Assembly (NCBI RefSeq): GCF_002803845.1
Contig: NZ_CP024985.1
Coordinates: 248,001-312,000, forward strand
DNA: 64,000 nt
Reading direction: 5' to 3'
Source: Streptomyces lavendulae subsp. lavendulae
GTDB taxonomy: Bacteria; Actinomycetota; Actinomycetes; Streptomycetales; Streptomycetaceae
Below are positions 1 to 8,928 of this stretch, in pieces. The position numbers were made by a program, and so were the translations under genes. The number at the start of each line of letters is the position of its first letter. The first letter of the stretch is position 1. A model generated the notes under the pieces. That model worked only from the letters and a program-made list of their open reading frames with translations, did not search any database and was not told the origin of the DNA.

Positions 1-566
1 AGTTCAGCGGCTTCTCCCAGCCAGGTGACACGTTTTTCGCCTTCGTTGTCCCCGAGGCCGCCCACGAGGACAACGAGGTGGTCCGGCAGATGGTCCGCAA
101 GGGACTCATCTCCGCCAGGTTCGCCGCCTGCGCGCTGATGGTGGACTTTCCCAACCCGGTCTTCAGTCCAGCCCGCAGTCTCCTCATGCGGTACGTGCCG
201 ACCACTCCCACCAAGGCCGCGGAGTTGGGTGAAGAGGTCACCCGGGCCATCTTGGACGCCGCGCGCACACGGAACCTGCCCGCCGACAGTCCCGAAGCCC
301 GCTTCGCCGCGCACTGGCAAGTACCCGAAGACGCCTGGCCATCAGTGTTCGGACAACGGGTCGACGCCTATCTGCGCAAGGTCACCCAACGGGTCCAGAC
401 CGCATCCGGATTCGACGACTACGTCCGGTTGGCCGAGTCGCGGCGTCGGCAGTTTCGCCGCATGAAACTGCATGAGTTCGAGCTCACCATGCCGGTCACC
501 AACATTCCCCCCGGTGCGCCACCACTGGCGATGCGCGAGGACGGCACCGTCACGGAGCTGACCTGA
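1..566 (+). CDS. 3' part of a hypothetical protein
   Basis: The frame is open from the window edge to the TGA at 564-566, so the true start lies upstream; an internal GTG at 78 is unlikely to be the start because the coding signal continues before it (FSGFSQPGDTFFAFVV). I do not recognise the family. The visible 188 or so residues are soluble, with a mid-region rich in charged helices and a short C-terminal tail that includes PPGAPPLAMREDGTVTEL. It is followed on the same strand by another hypothetical gene 102 bases downstream, so the two may be co-transcribed. Confidence 0.6.
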   Translation, partial: FSGFSQPGDTFFAFVVPEAAHEDNEVVRQMVRKGLISARFAACALMVDFPNPVFSPARSLLMRYVPTTPTKAAELGEEVTRAILDAARTRNLPADSPEARFAAHWQVPEDAWPSVFGQRVDAYLRKVTQRVQTASGFDDYVRLAESRRRQFRRMKLHEFELTMPVTNIPPGAPPLAMREDGTVTELT

Positions 567-668
567 AGCCGCCCCGCCCCCATCAGCCGGAACGGCATCG
601 GCTTCAGCGGCGCCAGCGACCGCATTGTTCCGCCCTTTCCGCCTTCACCAGCAAGGAGAACGAGCGCC

Positions 669-1817
669 ATGGCCACACTCGATGCGTACGGGCCTCCCGG
701 CAACCTCGACGATCTGGATGACTTCGGCCGCAAGGCCTGGAACAAGTTCATCTCCGACACGGTCGACGAGGCCATTCAGGGCCCCGATCCCCGTCAGGTA
801 CTGAACGACAGCCCGAGACCGCAGTTCTACAACCTGACCGGCACGGACACGGCCTCGGACGTGCAGCGCGTCTCCATCACGTGGACCTCCTTCCCCCGCA
901 TCATCAAGATCACTTCTGTTGGCGATCTCCAGCGATGGCAGCGCGCCGACGCCAGCCGCGACGTCCAGGACGAATACTGCGAGTGGAGCGTCACCCGCGA
1001 CGGCTCGGGAAAGATCACCCGGGTGACGTTCACCTGTGAAGGCCCCGAGTATTGGGAAGTCCTGGCCCACACGAACCCGGACAAGGTGGTCGACCTCTAC
1101 CGCGCCTTCATCAGTCCGGACGTGCGGAAGGAGGATCTGTTCTCGCCCAGCGGCAGGTACCAGCCGCGCAACAAGTGGAACGACTCCACGAGCCACGGCG
1201 CCATGCACCTGATTCAGGCGAACAACACTCTGGGCGCGGAGATCGAGCTGGCTGCCGCAGCCACCATCCGACGCGTCGTCAACGGCCAGGAGTTGAGCAC
1301 GGAGCAGGAGCTCGTCAATTGCAGCAAGTACGGGGCCGCGGAGCGCAACAGTGATCCCCACATCGGCGCGGGAGTCAACGCCCTGGCCCGTCAGAGGGCC
1401 GACATCAGCCTCGCGGACCCGGTGGGACTGTACTTCGACGACCTGTCGACGGACGGCTGGGAGACCCCGGACGGCTCCGATCCCCGGAGCTACTGGACCT
1501 ATGTGAGGGGCGACTCGGAACACCGTGTCCGCGCCGTCTACGAAGTGCCCCAGGACAAGGGTTTCGCCGTCGGGGACATCACCATCGGCGGGAGGCCGAT
1601 CGAGTTCGGAGCCCAGATCGCGGACTTCATCACCATCAGGCTCACGGGCCTCGCCTGCCGGTTCGACGGTTCCACCGCCCAGCCGCAGACCGCCTGCAAG
1701 GAGTTCCCCGCCGTCGACGTGCGGCCGGAGGGGTTCGGCGCCTCCGCGTTCTCCACCTCCGGCCGCTTCTTGGATCCCCGGCCCACCCTCTCCTACCGCT
1801 CCTCCCGCGCCACCTGA
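669..1817 (+). CDS. Conserved hypothetical protein, 382 aa
   Basis: A 382-residue soluble protein with no signal peptide or membrane segment. The ATG at 669 is preceded by a good AAGGAGA ribosome site. Coding quality is high throughout (acidic, many Trp and Tyr). I see no catalytic motif I can name; a segment around residues 100-170 (CEGPEYWEVLAHTNPDKVV) has a regular helical pattern. It converges on the patatin-like gene on the other strand, with 55 bases between stops. A link to the neighbouring oxygenase/peroxidase group is possible from position only. Confidence 0.75.
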   Translation: MATLDAYGPPGNLDDLDDFGRKAWNKFISDTVDEAIQGPDPRQVLNDSPRPQFYNLTGTDTASDVQRVSITWTSFPRIIKITSVGDLQRWQRADASRDVQDEYCEWSVTRDGSGKITRVTFTCEGPEYWEVLAHTNPDKVVDLYRAFISPDVRKEDLFSPSGRYQPRNKWNDSTSHGAMHLIQANNTLGAEIELAAAATIRRVVNGQELSTEQELVNCSKYGAAERNSDPHIGAGVNALARQRADISLADPVGLYFDDLSTDGWETPDGSDPRSYWTYVRGDSEHRVRAVYEVPQDKGFAVGDITIGGRPIEFGAQIADFITIRLTGLACRFDGSTAQPQTACKEFPAVDVRPEGFGASAFSTSGRFLDPRPTLSYRSSRAT

Positions 1818-1872
1818 CCCGTTCCGCCGGGGAGCGGCCGGCGGGCCCGAACCCTGGACGGGATCTCGCCCG

Positions 1873-4800
1873 TCACCCGGCAGAAATCGCTTCCTTGGCC
1901 TGGGTGCCGATGTAGTGTCCAAGCTCCCGGTAGGCGTCGAACTGGGCATGGTCGAACCACTGGTCAAAGGTGGCCTGGCGGGGGAAGGCCTTCTCCCTGA
2001 GGGCGTAACTGAGCAGCTCGTACGGCATCTCGCGGGTCAGACTGGCCTTCACGAAGACGATCGTCCCCTTCGTGTCGGCGGGCGTGCCGGGCGAGAACTC
2101 GACCGGCTCGGGGTACTCGATCGTGCCGCGCACCACGCAGCTGGCGGAGAACCGGGCGTTCAGCGCGGCCATCGGCGTCTCGGGCGGAAGCGGTCTGGCG
2201 CTGCCGGGTACCAGGTCCAGCAGGTTCTGCCCCTCCTCCTCGAAAGTGATCTTCACTCCGAGGTCTTCGTAGGCGAGCGTGACCGCCTGCGCGAGGGTGG
2301 TGGCCAGCGGTGGCGTGTCCCCCGAGGAGTCGATGACGTAGATCGTCCGGCAGCGGAGCCGGAGCGTTTCGACCAGACCGAGATTGTCGAAGTGCCCGCC
2401 GTCCGTGCACAGGAGCAAGGGAGTGGTGTCCGAGTACCAGCCCACCAGTTCCTGGAGCTGGTAGCGCAGCCGGCGTACCCGTGGCAGTCGCGGCATGATC
2501 CGGCAGGGCCCGTACTTCGCCAGTTCCGCGAGGTAGAGCGGGTTGGGGACCCAGGTGCCCAGCCGCACGTTGGAAAGGGCGAGCAGCCGCTCCATGAACA
2601 TCGTCTGAGTGCCCATCGCGGAGGCGAAGGCCGCTCCTGACACGGCGATGGCCGACTGCACGGTCAGATCGCGTCCGATCAGCGCGGGGGCCGTGTTCTG
2701 CAGGGTGTCGGTGCGGACCCAGCCCGTGTCGGGGCCGCCGCAGTAGTCGGAGGCGAAGGTGAAGGGCACGGCGGGGCGCCCGGGGGCGGTGCGGTTGCGC
2801 AGCGAAATCGCGGCCGAGGCGGCGAAGACGACCTGGGGGAAGCCCGCCACTCGCTGCGCGTAGGGGTGCAGCGGGGTCGGCTCGTGGTTGTAGTCGTACG
2901 GCAGGGCGCCCACCGAGCCGTCCTTCAACACCGCGCGCCGGACGGCGAAGGCACCCGCGAGCCGCTGTCGGTAGAAGGGGTGCAGGCTGAAGGTGGTCTG
3001 GTCGATCACGAACGCCAGCACGATCAGGGCGATGGGGATTCCGGCCTTCCACCAGATGTCCCAGCTGTCGGCGTACACGGCGGCCCAGGACATGAGGGCG
3101 AGGTAGAAGAACGCGACCAGGAGCAGCACCAGCCAGCACACCACGACCTTCATCCAGCCGGTGCCGACCTGAACGACGAGGGACGGCCCGCTCTTGCCGA
3201 ACAAGCCGGCCTTTTCCCCGTCCGGCCTCACCTCCTTCACGGTCTTGTGGACGACGGTGAACCAGGTACCGACCGCAGTCGCCACCGCCGTGAGCGCGGC
3301 GAGCGCCGACAGTCCGCTGCCGTCGTTCTGCACCACCCCCTGTTCGAGCGCCAGCCAGGCGAAGAACCAGATCACCGCCGGAAGGACGACGGCGATGAGG
3401 GCGACCACCAGGGCCATGGCCACGATCGTGTTCACGATGCTGCGCAGCCAGGCGGGGCGGGACTTCATCGTCCCCGCCCCGACGAAGGCGGCCCCCACGG
3501 ACACCAGGCCCGCCAGGCCGAACAGGGCGAGAACCGGGTGCCAGGCGTTCGGATACCACTCAAGGGACGGCAGGAACATCTGGGTGGACCCGGGACACTT
3601 CGGGACGTCCGGAACCTCACACGTCGGCGCGAACGCCTTCGCCTGCGGCATGAAGCGGCGCAGGTCGGTCAGCGGAAGGTGAGAGTAGAACACGTTCAGG
3701 AACTGGCCCGCCACGGCGAAGAGCAGCGCCAGCATGCCGAAGGAAACGGCCATGCCCCGCAGCACCGCCCCCACGGCGTGCATCCTCTCCTTGGGCGTGT
3801 CGGCCAGGTACTTGGCGTGGCGGCGGATGTGGTCCTCCTCCTGGCTGCCCGGCAAGAACGCGTCGGCGGGCTCCGCAAGACCGGGCCGCACCGAAGGGTT
3901 CCCGTCCGCGTCCCTGAGTCGGGCACCGGTCAGGGCCAGCTGAAGGGCGCCGGCCGTGTACCCACCGCCGGACACCGCCACCAGATAGTCCGCCTGGAGT
4001 AGCTGCCCGCGCAGCGCCTGGAGCGCGCCCAGGGTGATCGAGGCCGACCGGATACCGCCGCCGGAAACGCAGAAGCCAACCTCGGCAGGCTGTCGACCGG
4101 GCGGCTGGTAGGCACGCGTGCGCCAGCGGGTGGCCGTCTTGTCGGCGGGGTCCTGCGCCTGGGCCTGGTGCGGTTTTGCCGGGTCCGGGGCGGTCCACTC
4201 GGGTCGGGGCTCCCAGTCGTGGGGCGCGGCGGGCGGAAGGATCACGTCGGGGTGGCTGCGCTGGCTCTCCGTCTCGCCGGCGGGCCGATTGGTGTGGGCC
4301 ACGACGGGGCGGGGATGGTCCTCCCGGCCGCTCTGCAGGAGGGAGGGGTCCTGCACACGGCGGCAGTAGAGGGTGACGACGACCACCGCGGCCGCCGCCA
4401 CCAGCGGGATGACGAGTGCCCACTTCACCTGGGCGAAGTAGGTCGCCCACTGCAGATTCCGCTCCAGATCACGCTCCGAGGCCGTCGGCAGGACGCCGGC
4501 CCAGGGCAGTACGGGACCGTCCGGGTCGGCCTTGATCCGGTCCAGCGCCTTCCAGAGGAAGATGTTCTCCACGCAGTCCGCCGCCACCACCACAGGGGTG
4601 AGAAAGAGCGCGCGCCGGGCCCACAGGCGCGTGGACTTCCGGTAGAGGAACAGGTACCCGAGTCCGAAAGCCCCGGCGAGAGCCGCTCCGTACCCGGGAA
4701 TGAACCAGCGCCAGTCCAGCACCAGGCCGTCCTGGAAGAGCTTGGACCCGCCTGCCTCCTTCACGATGGCGCGGGCCGTATCCGCGTTCGTCGGGAACTG

Positions 4801-4959
4801 CAGCAGCAGTTCGCCATCCTGCGAGGGTCTGGCGCGGAAGGGTGGATCCGCCGCATACCAGAGGATCATGAAGAGCCCGGCGGCAAGCCCGAACAGGCAC
4901 AACCACACTGCCCAGCCCGGCACGTCTCGCAGCTTCACCCTCGCCTGAGCATTCGCCAT
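1873..4959 (-). CDS. Membrane patatin-like phospholipase
   Basis: A 1028-residue protein. Patatin hallmarks are visible: an oxyanion-type glycine-rich motif GGGIRSAS near residue 299, a nucleophile-elbow region AVSGGGYTAG near 330 (the usual GxSxG reads VSGGG here), and the catalytic Asp in DGGHFDNLG near 853. Hydrophobic segments occur at the N-terminus (about 14-36 and 80-130) and several between about 395 and 690, so the lipase domain is split by a membrane block. Patatins hydrolyse acyl esters of phospholipids and release fatty acids. The gene lies 132 bases downstream of a fatty-acid-oxygenase-type heme enzyme on the same strand, which makes a substrate-supply role attractive but unproven. 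No strong ribosome site precedes the ATG at 4959. Confidence 0.85.
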   Translation of the reverse strand: MANAQARVKLRDVPGWAVWLCLFGLAAGLFMILWYAADPPFRARPSQDGELLLQFPTNADTARAIVKEAGGSKLFQDGLVLDWRWFIPGYGAALAGAFGLGYLFLYRKSTRLWARRALFLTPVVVAADCVENIFLWKALDRIKADPDGPVLPWAGVLPTASERDLERNLQWATYFAQVKWALVIPLVAAAAVVVVTLYCRRVQDPSLLQSGREDHPRPVVAHTNRPAGETESQRSHPDVILPPAAPHDWEPRPEWTAPDPAKPHQAQAQDPADKTATRWRTRAYQPPGRQPAEVGFCVSGGGIRSASITLGALQALRGQLLQADYLVAVSGGGYTAGALQLALTGARLRDADGNPSVRPGLAEPADAFLPGSQEEDHIRRHAKYLADTPKERMHAVGAVLRGMAVSFGMLALLFAVAGQFLNVFYSHLPLTDLRRFMPQAKAFAPTCEVPDVPKCPGSTQMFLPSLEWYPNAWHPVLALFGLAGLVSVGAAFVGAGTMKSRPAWLRSIVNTIVAMALVVALIAVVLPAVIWFFAWLALEQGVVQNDGSGLSALAALTAVATAVGTWFTVVHKTVKEVRPDGEKAGLFGKSGPSLVVQVGTGWMKVVVCWLVLLLVAFFYLALMSWAAVYADSWDIWWKAGIPIALIVLAFVIDQTTFSLHPFYRQRLAGAFAVRRAVLKDGSVGALPYDYNHEPTPLHPYAQRVAGFPQVVFAASAAISLRNRTAPGRPAVPFTFASDYCGGPDTGWVRTDTLQNTAPALIGRDLTVQSAIAVSGAAFASAMGTQTMFMERLLALSNVRLGTWVPNPLYLAELAKYGPCRIMPRLPRVRRLRYQLQELVGWYSDTTPLLLCTDGGHFDNLGLVETLRLRCRTIYVIDSSGDTPPLATTLAQAVTLAYEDLGVKITFEEEGQNLLDLVPGSARPLPPETPMAALNARFSASCVVRGTIEYPEPVEFSPGTPADTKGTIVFVKASLTREMPYELLSYALREKAFPRQATFDQWFDHAQFDAYRELGHYIGTQAKEAISAG

Positions 4960-5091
4960 GCAGGCAAAGTAGTCACCTGAACACGATTCGTAATGATGCG
5001 CGCCCTACACGAGGCTGCGCAGGACCCACTCAGCGCACCCGCCTTGGCCGCGGACCCACCGTTCCCAGCCTGAAGTGTGCCTATATGGCGA

Positions 5092-6954
5092 TCACGTCAC
5101 TGGATGCAGCGTGTTCCAGGGGGTGAAGGCGTTGTCCACGGCCCGCATGGGCGAGCGCAGTTCCGGAAAATGGCGCAGCATCACGCTGGTCATGCCGTTG
5201 TTCTCGATCCAGTCCAGGCCGGCCTGCGTGTACACCTGTGGTGTGTAGTCCCTCGTCAGGAACCGGTCGCTGTTGAGCCGGCGCGAGGCCATCAGGACGA
5301 AGATCCGGAAGGCCGTGTCGCTGAAGGCGAAGCCCTTGGGCCGGGGCTCTGCGTACATTCCCACCATCAGGTCGACACCTTCGATGTCGTCGTCGTAGAT
5401 CCGGCGCATCTCCTCGGCCCAGACCGGGTTGTCCGTCAGTGTGGCGAAGTCGGCAGCGGGCTCCAGGTGGAGCCGGCGCCGGAACTCGTTGTACCTGGGC
5501 ACGCCCATCTCGCGGATCCGCAGCACGTCGACGGCCGCCAGGTCCATGAGTTTCTCGTCCGGACGCTGGTACTCCTGGAGGAACTTCGGGTAGTTGTGCA
5601 AGGTCACCAGGCCGGGGTGCGAGGTACCGAAGGAGTAGAACAGGTCCGGCAGGCCGTGGTTGGCGAACACCTCGTACGCGCGCCGGCCGGTCAGCTCCCT
5701 GAAATTGGTCTCCTGAAGCAGCGAGTCGTCCGCGGCCGAGCGGAAGCTCCAGTCGTCGGGCACCAGCGGATGCATGCGGTAGACCGCCACGAACTCTTCG
5801 GTGAGGGAGTAAGGGACGCCGAAGTGCTCGGTGTTGCCGCCCACGATGCCGCTGAGCAGCTCGTTCCCGCTGATCCGGCCGAGTAGCCGTTGCACTCGTT
5901 CGCCGAGCAGGCCGTACCAGTTGGCGCGCAGTGCGGTGACGGTCGTCGGGTGGCTGATGACGGCGGGGGTCCACTCCACGGTGTGGATCTTGGCGATGAG
6001 CGCGGCGTTGATCAGGCGCGCCCGCTGAAAGAACTGTTCGTCCGACCAGGCGGGGAACTCACGGCTCAGCCGGTCGCAGATGGCGTTGTGCTCCAGGGCG
6101 AACACGTGGTGCATCATCAGCAGGCCCAGCCAGAAACCCGGAGTGTTCGCGGGATCCAGCTCCGGGGCGTCCGCGAACAGCATGCCGTCGCGGGGCGCTT
6201 TGAGTTTGCCCTTCTCGCCCGAGCGCATCCGCCGTTGGGTCGCGAGGTCGCTCCCGTAGAGCTGGGAGGCGTCCCACCAGTGCGAGTTCTCGTTGATGTA
6301 CGTCGGCGGCAGGCCGTCCCCGTCTTCGGTGCGGGTGGTGTCAGGCAGGGTCCGGGGTACGAGCATCGGCTGGGTCGGCCAGGGGTCGCCGTCCTCCAGT
6401 TCGATCCGCCAGGGGTCGTCGATGGCACCCTGTCCGTGGCTGACCCAGTCGCGGATCATGAACTGGAGCCATGCGGCGACCAGGGCGTTGACGGACGTGG
6501 CCGGGATGAACTCGTCCCGGGTGAGGAGCGTACGGCTGACCTCACGCGGGCTCGGAGTGAGAATCTGCGGCTCCGGCTCGGGAAAGGTCACGTCCGGCGG
6601 GACGTTGCGGCCGAAGCGGGAGTGCGCCATGCCCATGCGCGGGTTGTCGAGGTCGTTGTAGGAGCCGTCGGCGGTGCGCTCGGTGAGGTGCCGCGCGGCC
6701 GGCGGCTCGATGTCGGGCACTCCCTGTGCGGGGTACCCGTTGGTGTCGTGCAGGTTCTTGCGGCGCAGGTTGTCGCGCAGGCCCATGAGGGTCAGCAGGC
6801 CGAGCGGCGTCGGCAGATGCTGCCAGCCGAGTTTGCGGTCGACGGCCAGCGCCACGTTGTCGTGCAGGCGTACGAACGGCGAGCAGGCGCCCTTGCCCTC
6901 GGCATGAGCCGAGGGGTGCGTGCGGGTCCGGGCATGGAAGGGGGCTTTTCGCAT
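5092..6954 (-). CDS. Animal-type heme peroxidase, alpha-dioxygenase/cyclooxygenase-like
   Basis: A 620-residue member of the An_peroxidase superfamily. The segment AAWLQFMIRDWVSHG (residues 160-174) matches the distal region of plant alpha-dioxygenases. FALEHNAICDRL (285-296) and IHTVEWTPAVI (323-333) are typical of the bacterial fatty-acid oxygenase branch. EFVAVYRMHPLVPD (387-400) aligns with the cyclooxygenase segment that carries the radical Tyr three residues before the proximal heme His: here Tyr392 and His395. That Tyr argues for fatty-acid oxygenation rather than simple peroxidation. An oddity: the position usually His in FMxHDW is Arg168; the only nearby His is 173. AGGAA precedes the ATG. 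It lies 36 bases after a small membrane gene, probably in one transcript. Confidence 0.88.
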   Translation of the reverse strand: MRKAPFHARTRTHPSAHAEGKGACSPFVRLHDNVALAVDRKLGWQHLPTPLGLLTLMGLRDNLRRKNLHDTNGYPAQGVPDIEPPAARHLTERTADGSYNDLDNPRMGMAHSRFGRNVPPDVTFPEPEPQILTPSPREVSRTLLTRDEFIPATSVNALVAAWLQFMIRDWVSHGQGAIDDPWRIELEDGDPWPTQPMLVPRTLPDTTRTEDGDGLPPTYINENSHWWDASQLYGSDLATQRRMRSGEKGKLKAPRDGMLFADAPELDPANTPGFWLGLLMMHHVFALEHNAICDRLSREFPAWSDEQFFQRARLINAALIAKIHTVEWTPAVISHPTTVTALRANWYGLLGERVQRLLGRISGNELLSGIVGGNTEHFGVPYSLTEEFVAVYRMHPLVPDDWSFRSAADDSLLQETNFRELTGRRAYEVFANHGLPDLFYSFGTSHPGLVTLHNYPKFLQEYQRPDEKLMDLAAVDVLRIREMGVPRYNEFRRRLHLEPAADFATLTDNPVWAEEMRRIYDDDIEGVDLMVGMYAEPRPKGFAFSDTAFRIFVLMASRRLNSDRFLTRDYTPQVYTQAGLDWIENNGMTSVMLRHFPELRSPMRAVDNAFTPWNTLHPVT

Positions 6955-6990
6955 CGCGGAGTTCCTTTCGGCGCCACTCGGTCGAAGGGG

Positions 6991-7377
6991 TCAACCCGTG
7001 CCCCGCCGCGGCCAATCGGCCACCAGCGTGAGGGCGACGTTCACAGTGGAGATCGCCGTCGCGGTCGCCGCCGCCCGCGGCGCGAGCATGCCGCACCGGC
7101 CGGCTGCGGCGGCCGACAATGCGTCGCTGGTGTGGATGACCGTGCCGACGTGCAAGGCCCTGGCGATCCGGGCAGGGTCCTGGAGAAACAACAGTTCGGC
7201 GCCGATGAACGCGGTCCGCACACCGAACATCCGCAGGACGTGGGAGAGGGCCGGCTGCATACCGTCCGCCCCCAGCCGGCGGGCCACCACCTGCGGGGCC
7301 AGGAGCGCCGCCACACCGTTCACCAGCCGGATTCCGGCCAGGCTGTACCGCGCAAAGGAGCGCGCGTTCATGGCCAT
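6991..7377 (-). CDS. Small integral membrane protein (DUF4267-like)
   Basis: A 128-residue protein with about four hydrophobic stretches and the pattern YSLAGIRLVNGVAALLAPQ near the N-terminus, as in small DUF4267-type membrane proteins; the family assignment is tentative. I chose the ATG at 7377 because GGAAGGGG lies at the right distance; an upstream GTG at 7389 has no such site. It is the first gene of a likely two-gene unit with the heme oxygenase-like gene (36-base gap), and a symmetric operator-like sequence lies 56 bases upstream. Confidence 0.7.
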   Translation of the reverse strand: MAMNARSFARYSLAGIRLVNGVAALLAPQVVARRLGADGMQPALSHVLRMFGVRTAFIGAELLFLQDPARIARALHVGTVIHTSDALSAAAAGRCGMLAPRAAATATAISTVNVALTLVADWPRRGTG

Positions 7378-7432
7378 TACCCCTTCCAAGGAGATATAGG
7401 GGGAATAGACGGTGTGGGAGCTCGGGCGTCCT

Positions 7433-7456
7433 ATACGATCATAGTGGGGATCGTAT
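7433..7456. promoter_or_regulatory. Operator-like inverted repeat ATACGATC-N8-GATCGTAT
   Basis: A perfect 8-bp inverted repeat with an 8-base spacer sits in the 135-base gap between the DyP gene and the small membrane/heme-oxygenase genes. It is AT-richer than its surroundings. The length (24 bp) and symmetry fit a dimeric repressor such as a TetR or MarR protein; which one is unknown and no such regulator gene is adjacent. Confidence 0.5.
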
Positions 7457-7512
7457 GTCTTCGCGCGCCGTGCGGCAGTCGTGCCGGGATCCGTGTGCCC
7501 GGGGGGTCCACG

Positions 7513-8919
7513 TCAGCCCTCGCAGAGGTAGCGCAGCGCCTGGAGGCCCGGCAGGAAGAAGTAGGCGCCGCCCCGGATGGAGACGAACTGCGGCAGGCCG
7601 CGGTAGCGGGTGCGGACGGGCACCGCTTGGACGGTGAACGTCGCATCATGGTTCTGGCGGGGCGCGACGACCGGGTCCGGACCGTCGTACAGCCCGTTGA
7701 AGTGGGCATTGTTCAGCCAGGTGTGCTGGACGAACTCGAACTGGCGGGAGATGTTCGCTCCCAAACACAGGAAGTGCAAGCCCGTCTCCCCGTCGCCGTC
7801 GGCCTCGCCGTCGCCGCCGTAGGCACGGCCGCGGCGCAGGAGCCGGTGGCGTCGGCCGATCGCGACCGACTGCGGCGAGCCGGGCTCGGGGTCCAGCGAG
7901 TCGCGGGGGTTGGCCCGGCGCACGTGGGCGCCGAGGGGGCACCTCAGGCCGTCCGGATCGGTGGCGAAGTAGCCGAAGTCGTTGTCCGAGCCGAGGCTGG
8001 GGTCGTCCCGCAACGGTGCGTGTACCAGTGGCGCGCCGCTGGGCCAGCGGCCCACCATACGTGCCCCGAGCGCCTCGCCGGCTTCGGGATCGGCGGAGCC
8101 GTCGGGGCGCCGCGTCGCCTCTTCGAGGTACCGGTGGAAGCCCGCCACGTTCTGACGGAGCTGCCGGAACACCAGGTAGCTTCCGTTGCGGCCGAAATCG
8201 GCGGCGCTGCCTGCGTCCGGCGCGCGGGGCAGCAGACCGGTGGTGTCGTACCCAGCGGGCAGCAGCGGCCGGTCGGTGAGCAGACCGTACTCGTTGGCGT
8301 AGCCGAGAACGAACTCCCCCGCCTTGACCGCGTCGTCGCCGACGGCGACCTTGGAGAGCCCCTCGACCAGGGGCTGGGAGATGCCGTCGCGGAAGCCGAA
8401 GGGTTCACGGTCGGTCAGCGGGGACGTGCCCAGACGGGCGGCCACGGTGAGCCAGCCGCCCCCGAGGGCGTCCTGGCGAACCTGCGCCTCCAGCCGGCCC
8501 AGGAGCTCTTCGTCCCGGGCGTACAACAGTGCCAGGGCGTCCACGGGCGGGCAGTCCGGACCACCCCAGTGCCAGCCGTTCGGCGCGTTCTCCCCCACGT
8601 CACCCAGCAGACGGGAGCGACTGGGGTCGGTCATGCCGGAGACGAACTCCTGTGAGAATCCGTCGAGTTCGCGGGTGTCCAGTCCGAGGCGGCGCAGACC
8701 GTCCGAGGTGAAGGCCAGGTTCAGGGCCGACTCGGGCGACTGTGCGCCGCCGTTCGTCACCAGCCGGGCCAGCCGCCCCAGTGCGGGGCGCGCGGCCGTC
8801 GGGTCCTCCACCGTGATCAGCAGGAAACAGGCCGACTTCAGGTCGTTGTAGCCGCGTATGACGAGGCCCTGGATGTCGTCCAGCTCCAAGGGCGCAGCAG
8901 TCTCCGCCATCACCGTCAC
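7513..8919 (-). CDS. DyP-type heme peroxidase
   Basis: A 468-residue dye-decolourising peroxidase. GFRDGISQP (about residues 176-184) is the GxxDG signature with the catalytic Asp, and GAHVRRANPR (about 331-340) is the conserved heme-pocket region with the distal Arg. C-terminal text such as GLHFLCLGANISRQFEFVQ and FFLPGLQALRYL is standard for the larger DyP subclass. No Tat signal is visible at the N-terminus, so a cytoplasmic or encapsulated location is possible. The start is taken at the GTG at 8919 (an ATG lies nine bases later at 8910). The preceding gene stops only nine bases upstream, so translation is probably coupled. Confidence 0.93.
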   Translation of the reverse strand: MTVMAETAAPLELDDIQGLVIRGYNDLKSACFLLITVEDPTAARPALGRLARLVTNGGAQSPESALNLAFTSDGLRRLGLDTRELDGFSQEFVSGMTDPSRSRLLGDVGENAPNGWHWGGPDCPPVDALALLYARDEELLGRLEAQVRQDALGGGWLTVAARLGTSPLTDREPFGFRDGISQPLVEGLSKVAVGDDAVKAGEFVLGYANEYGLLTDRPLLPAGYDTTGLLPRAPDAGSAADFGRNGSYLVFRQLRQNVAGFHRYLEEATRRPDGSADPEAGEALGARMVGRWPSGAPLVHAPLRDDPSLGSDNDFGYFATDPDGLRCPLGAHVRRANPRDSLDPEPGSPQSVAIGRRHRLLRRGRAYGGDGEADGDGETGLHFLCLGANISRQFEFVQHTWLNNAHFNGLYDGPDPVVAPRQNHDATFTVQAVPVRTRYRGLPQFVSIRGGAYFFLPGLQALRYLCEG

Positions 8920-8928
8920 ACCCCTTCT

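Noticed and set aside
5890-8655. Long open frame on + (about 920 codons) opposite the heme oxygenase and DyP genes
   Set aside because: It is the antisense shadow of two well-supported genes and its translation has no domain or proper composition.
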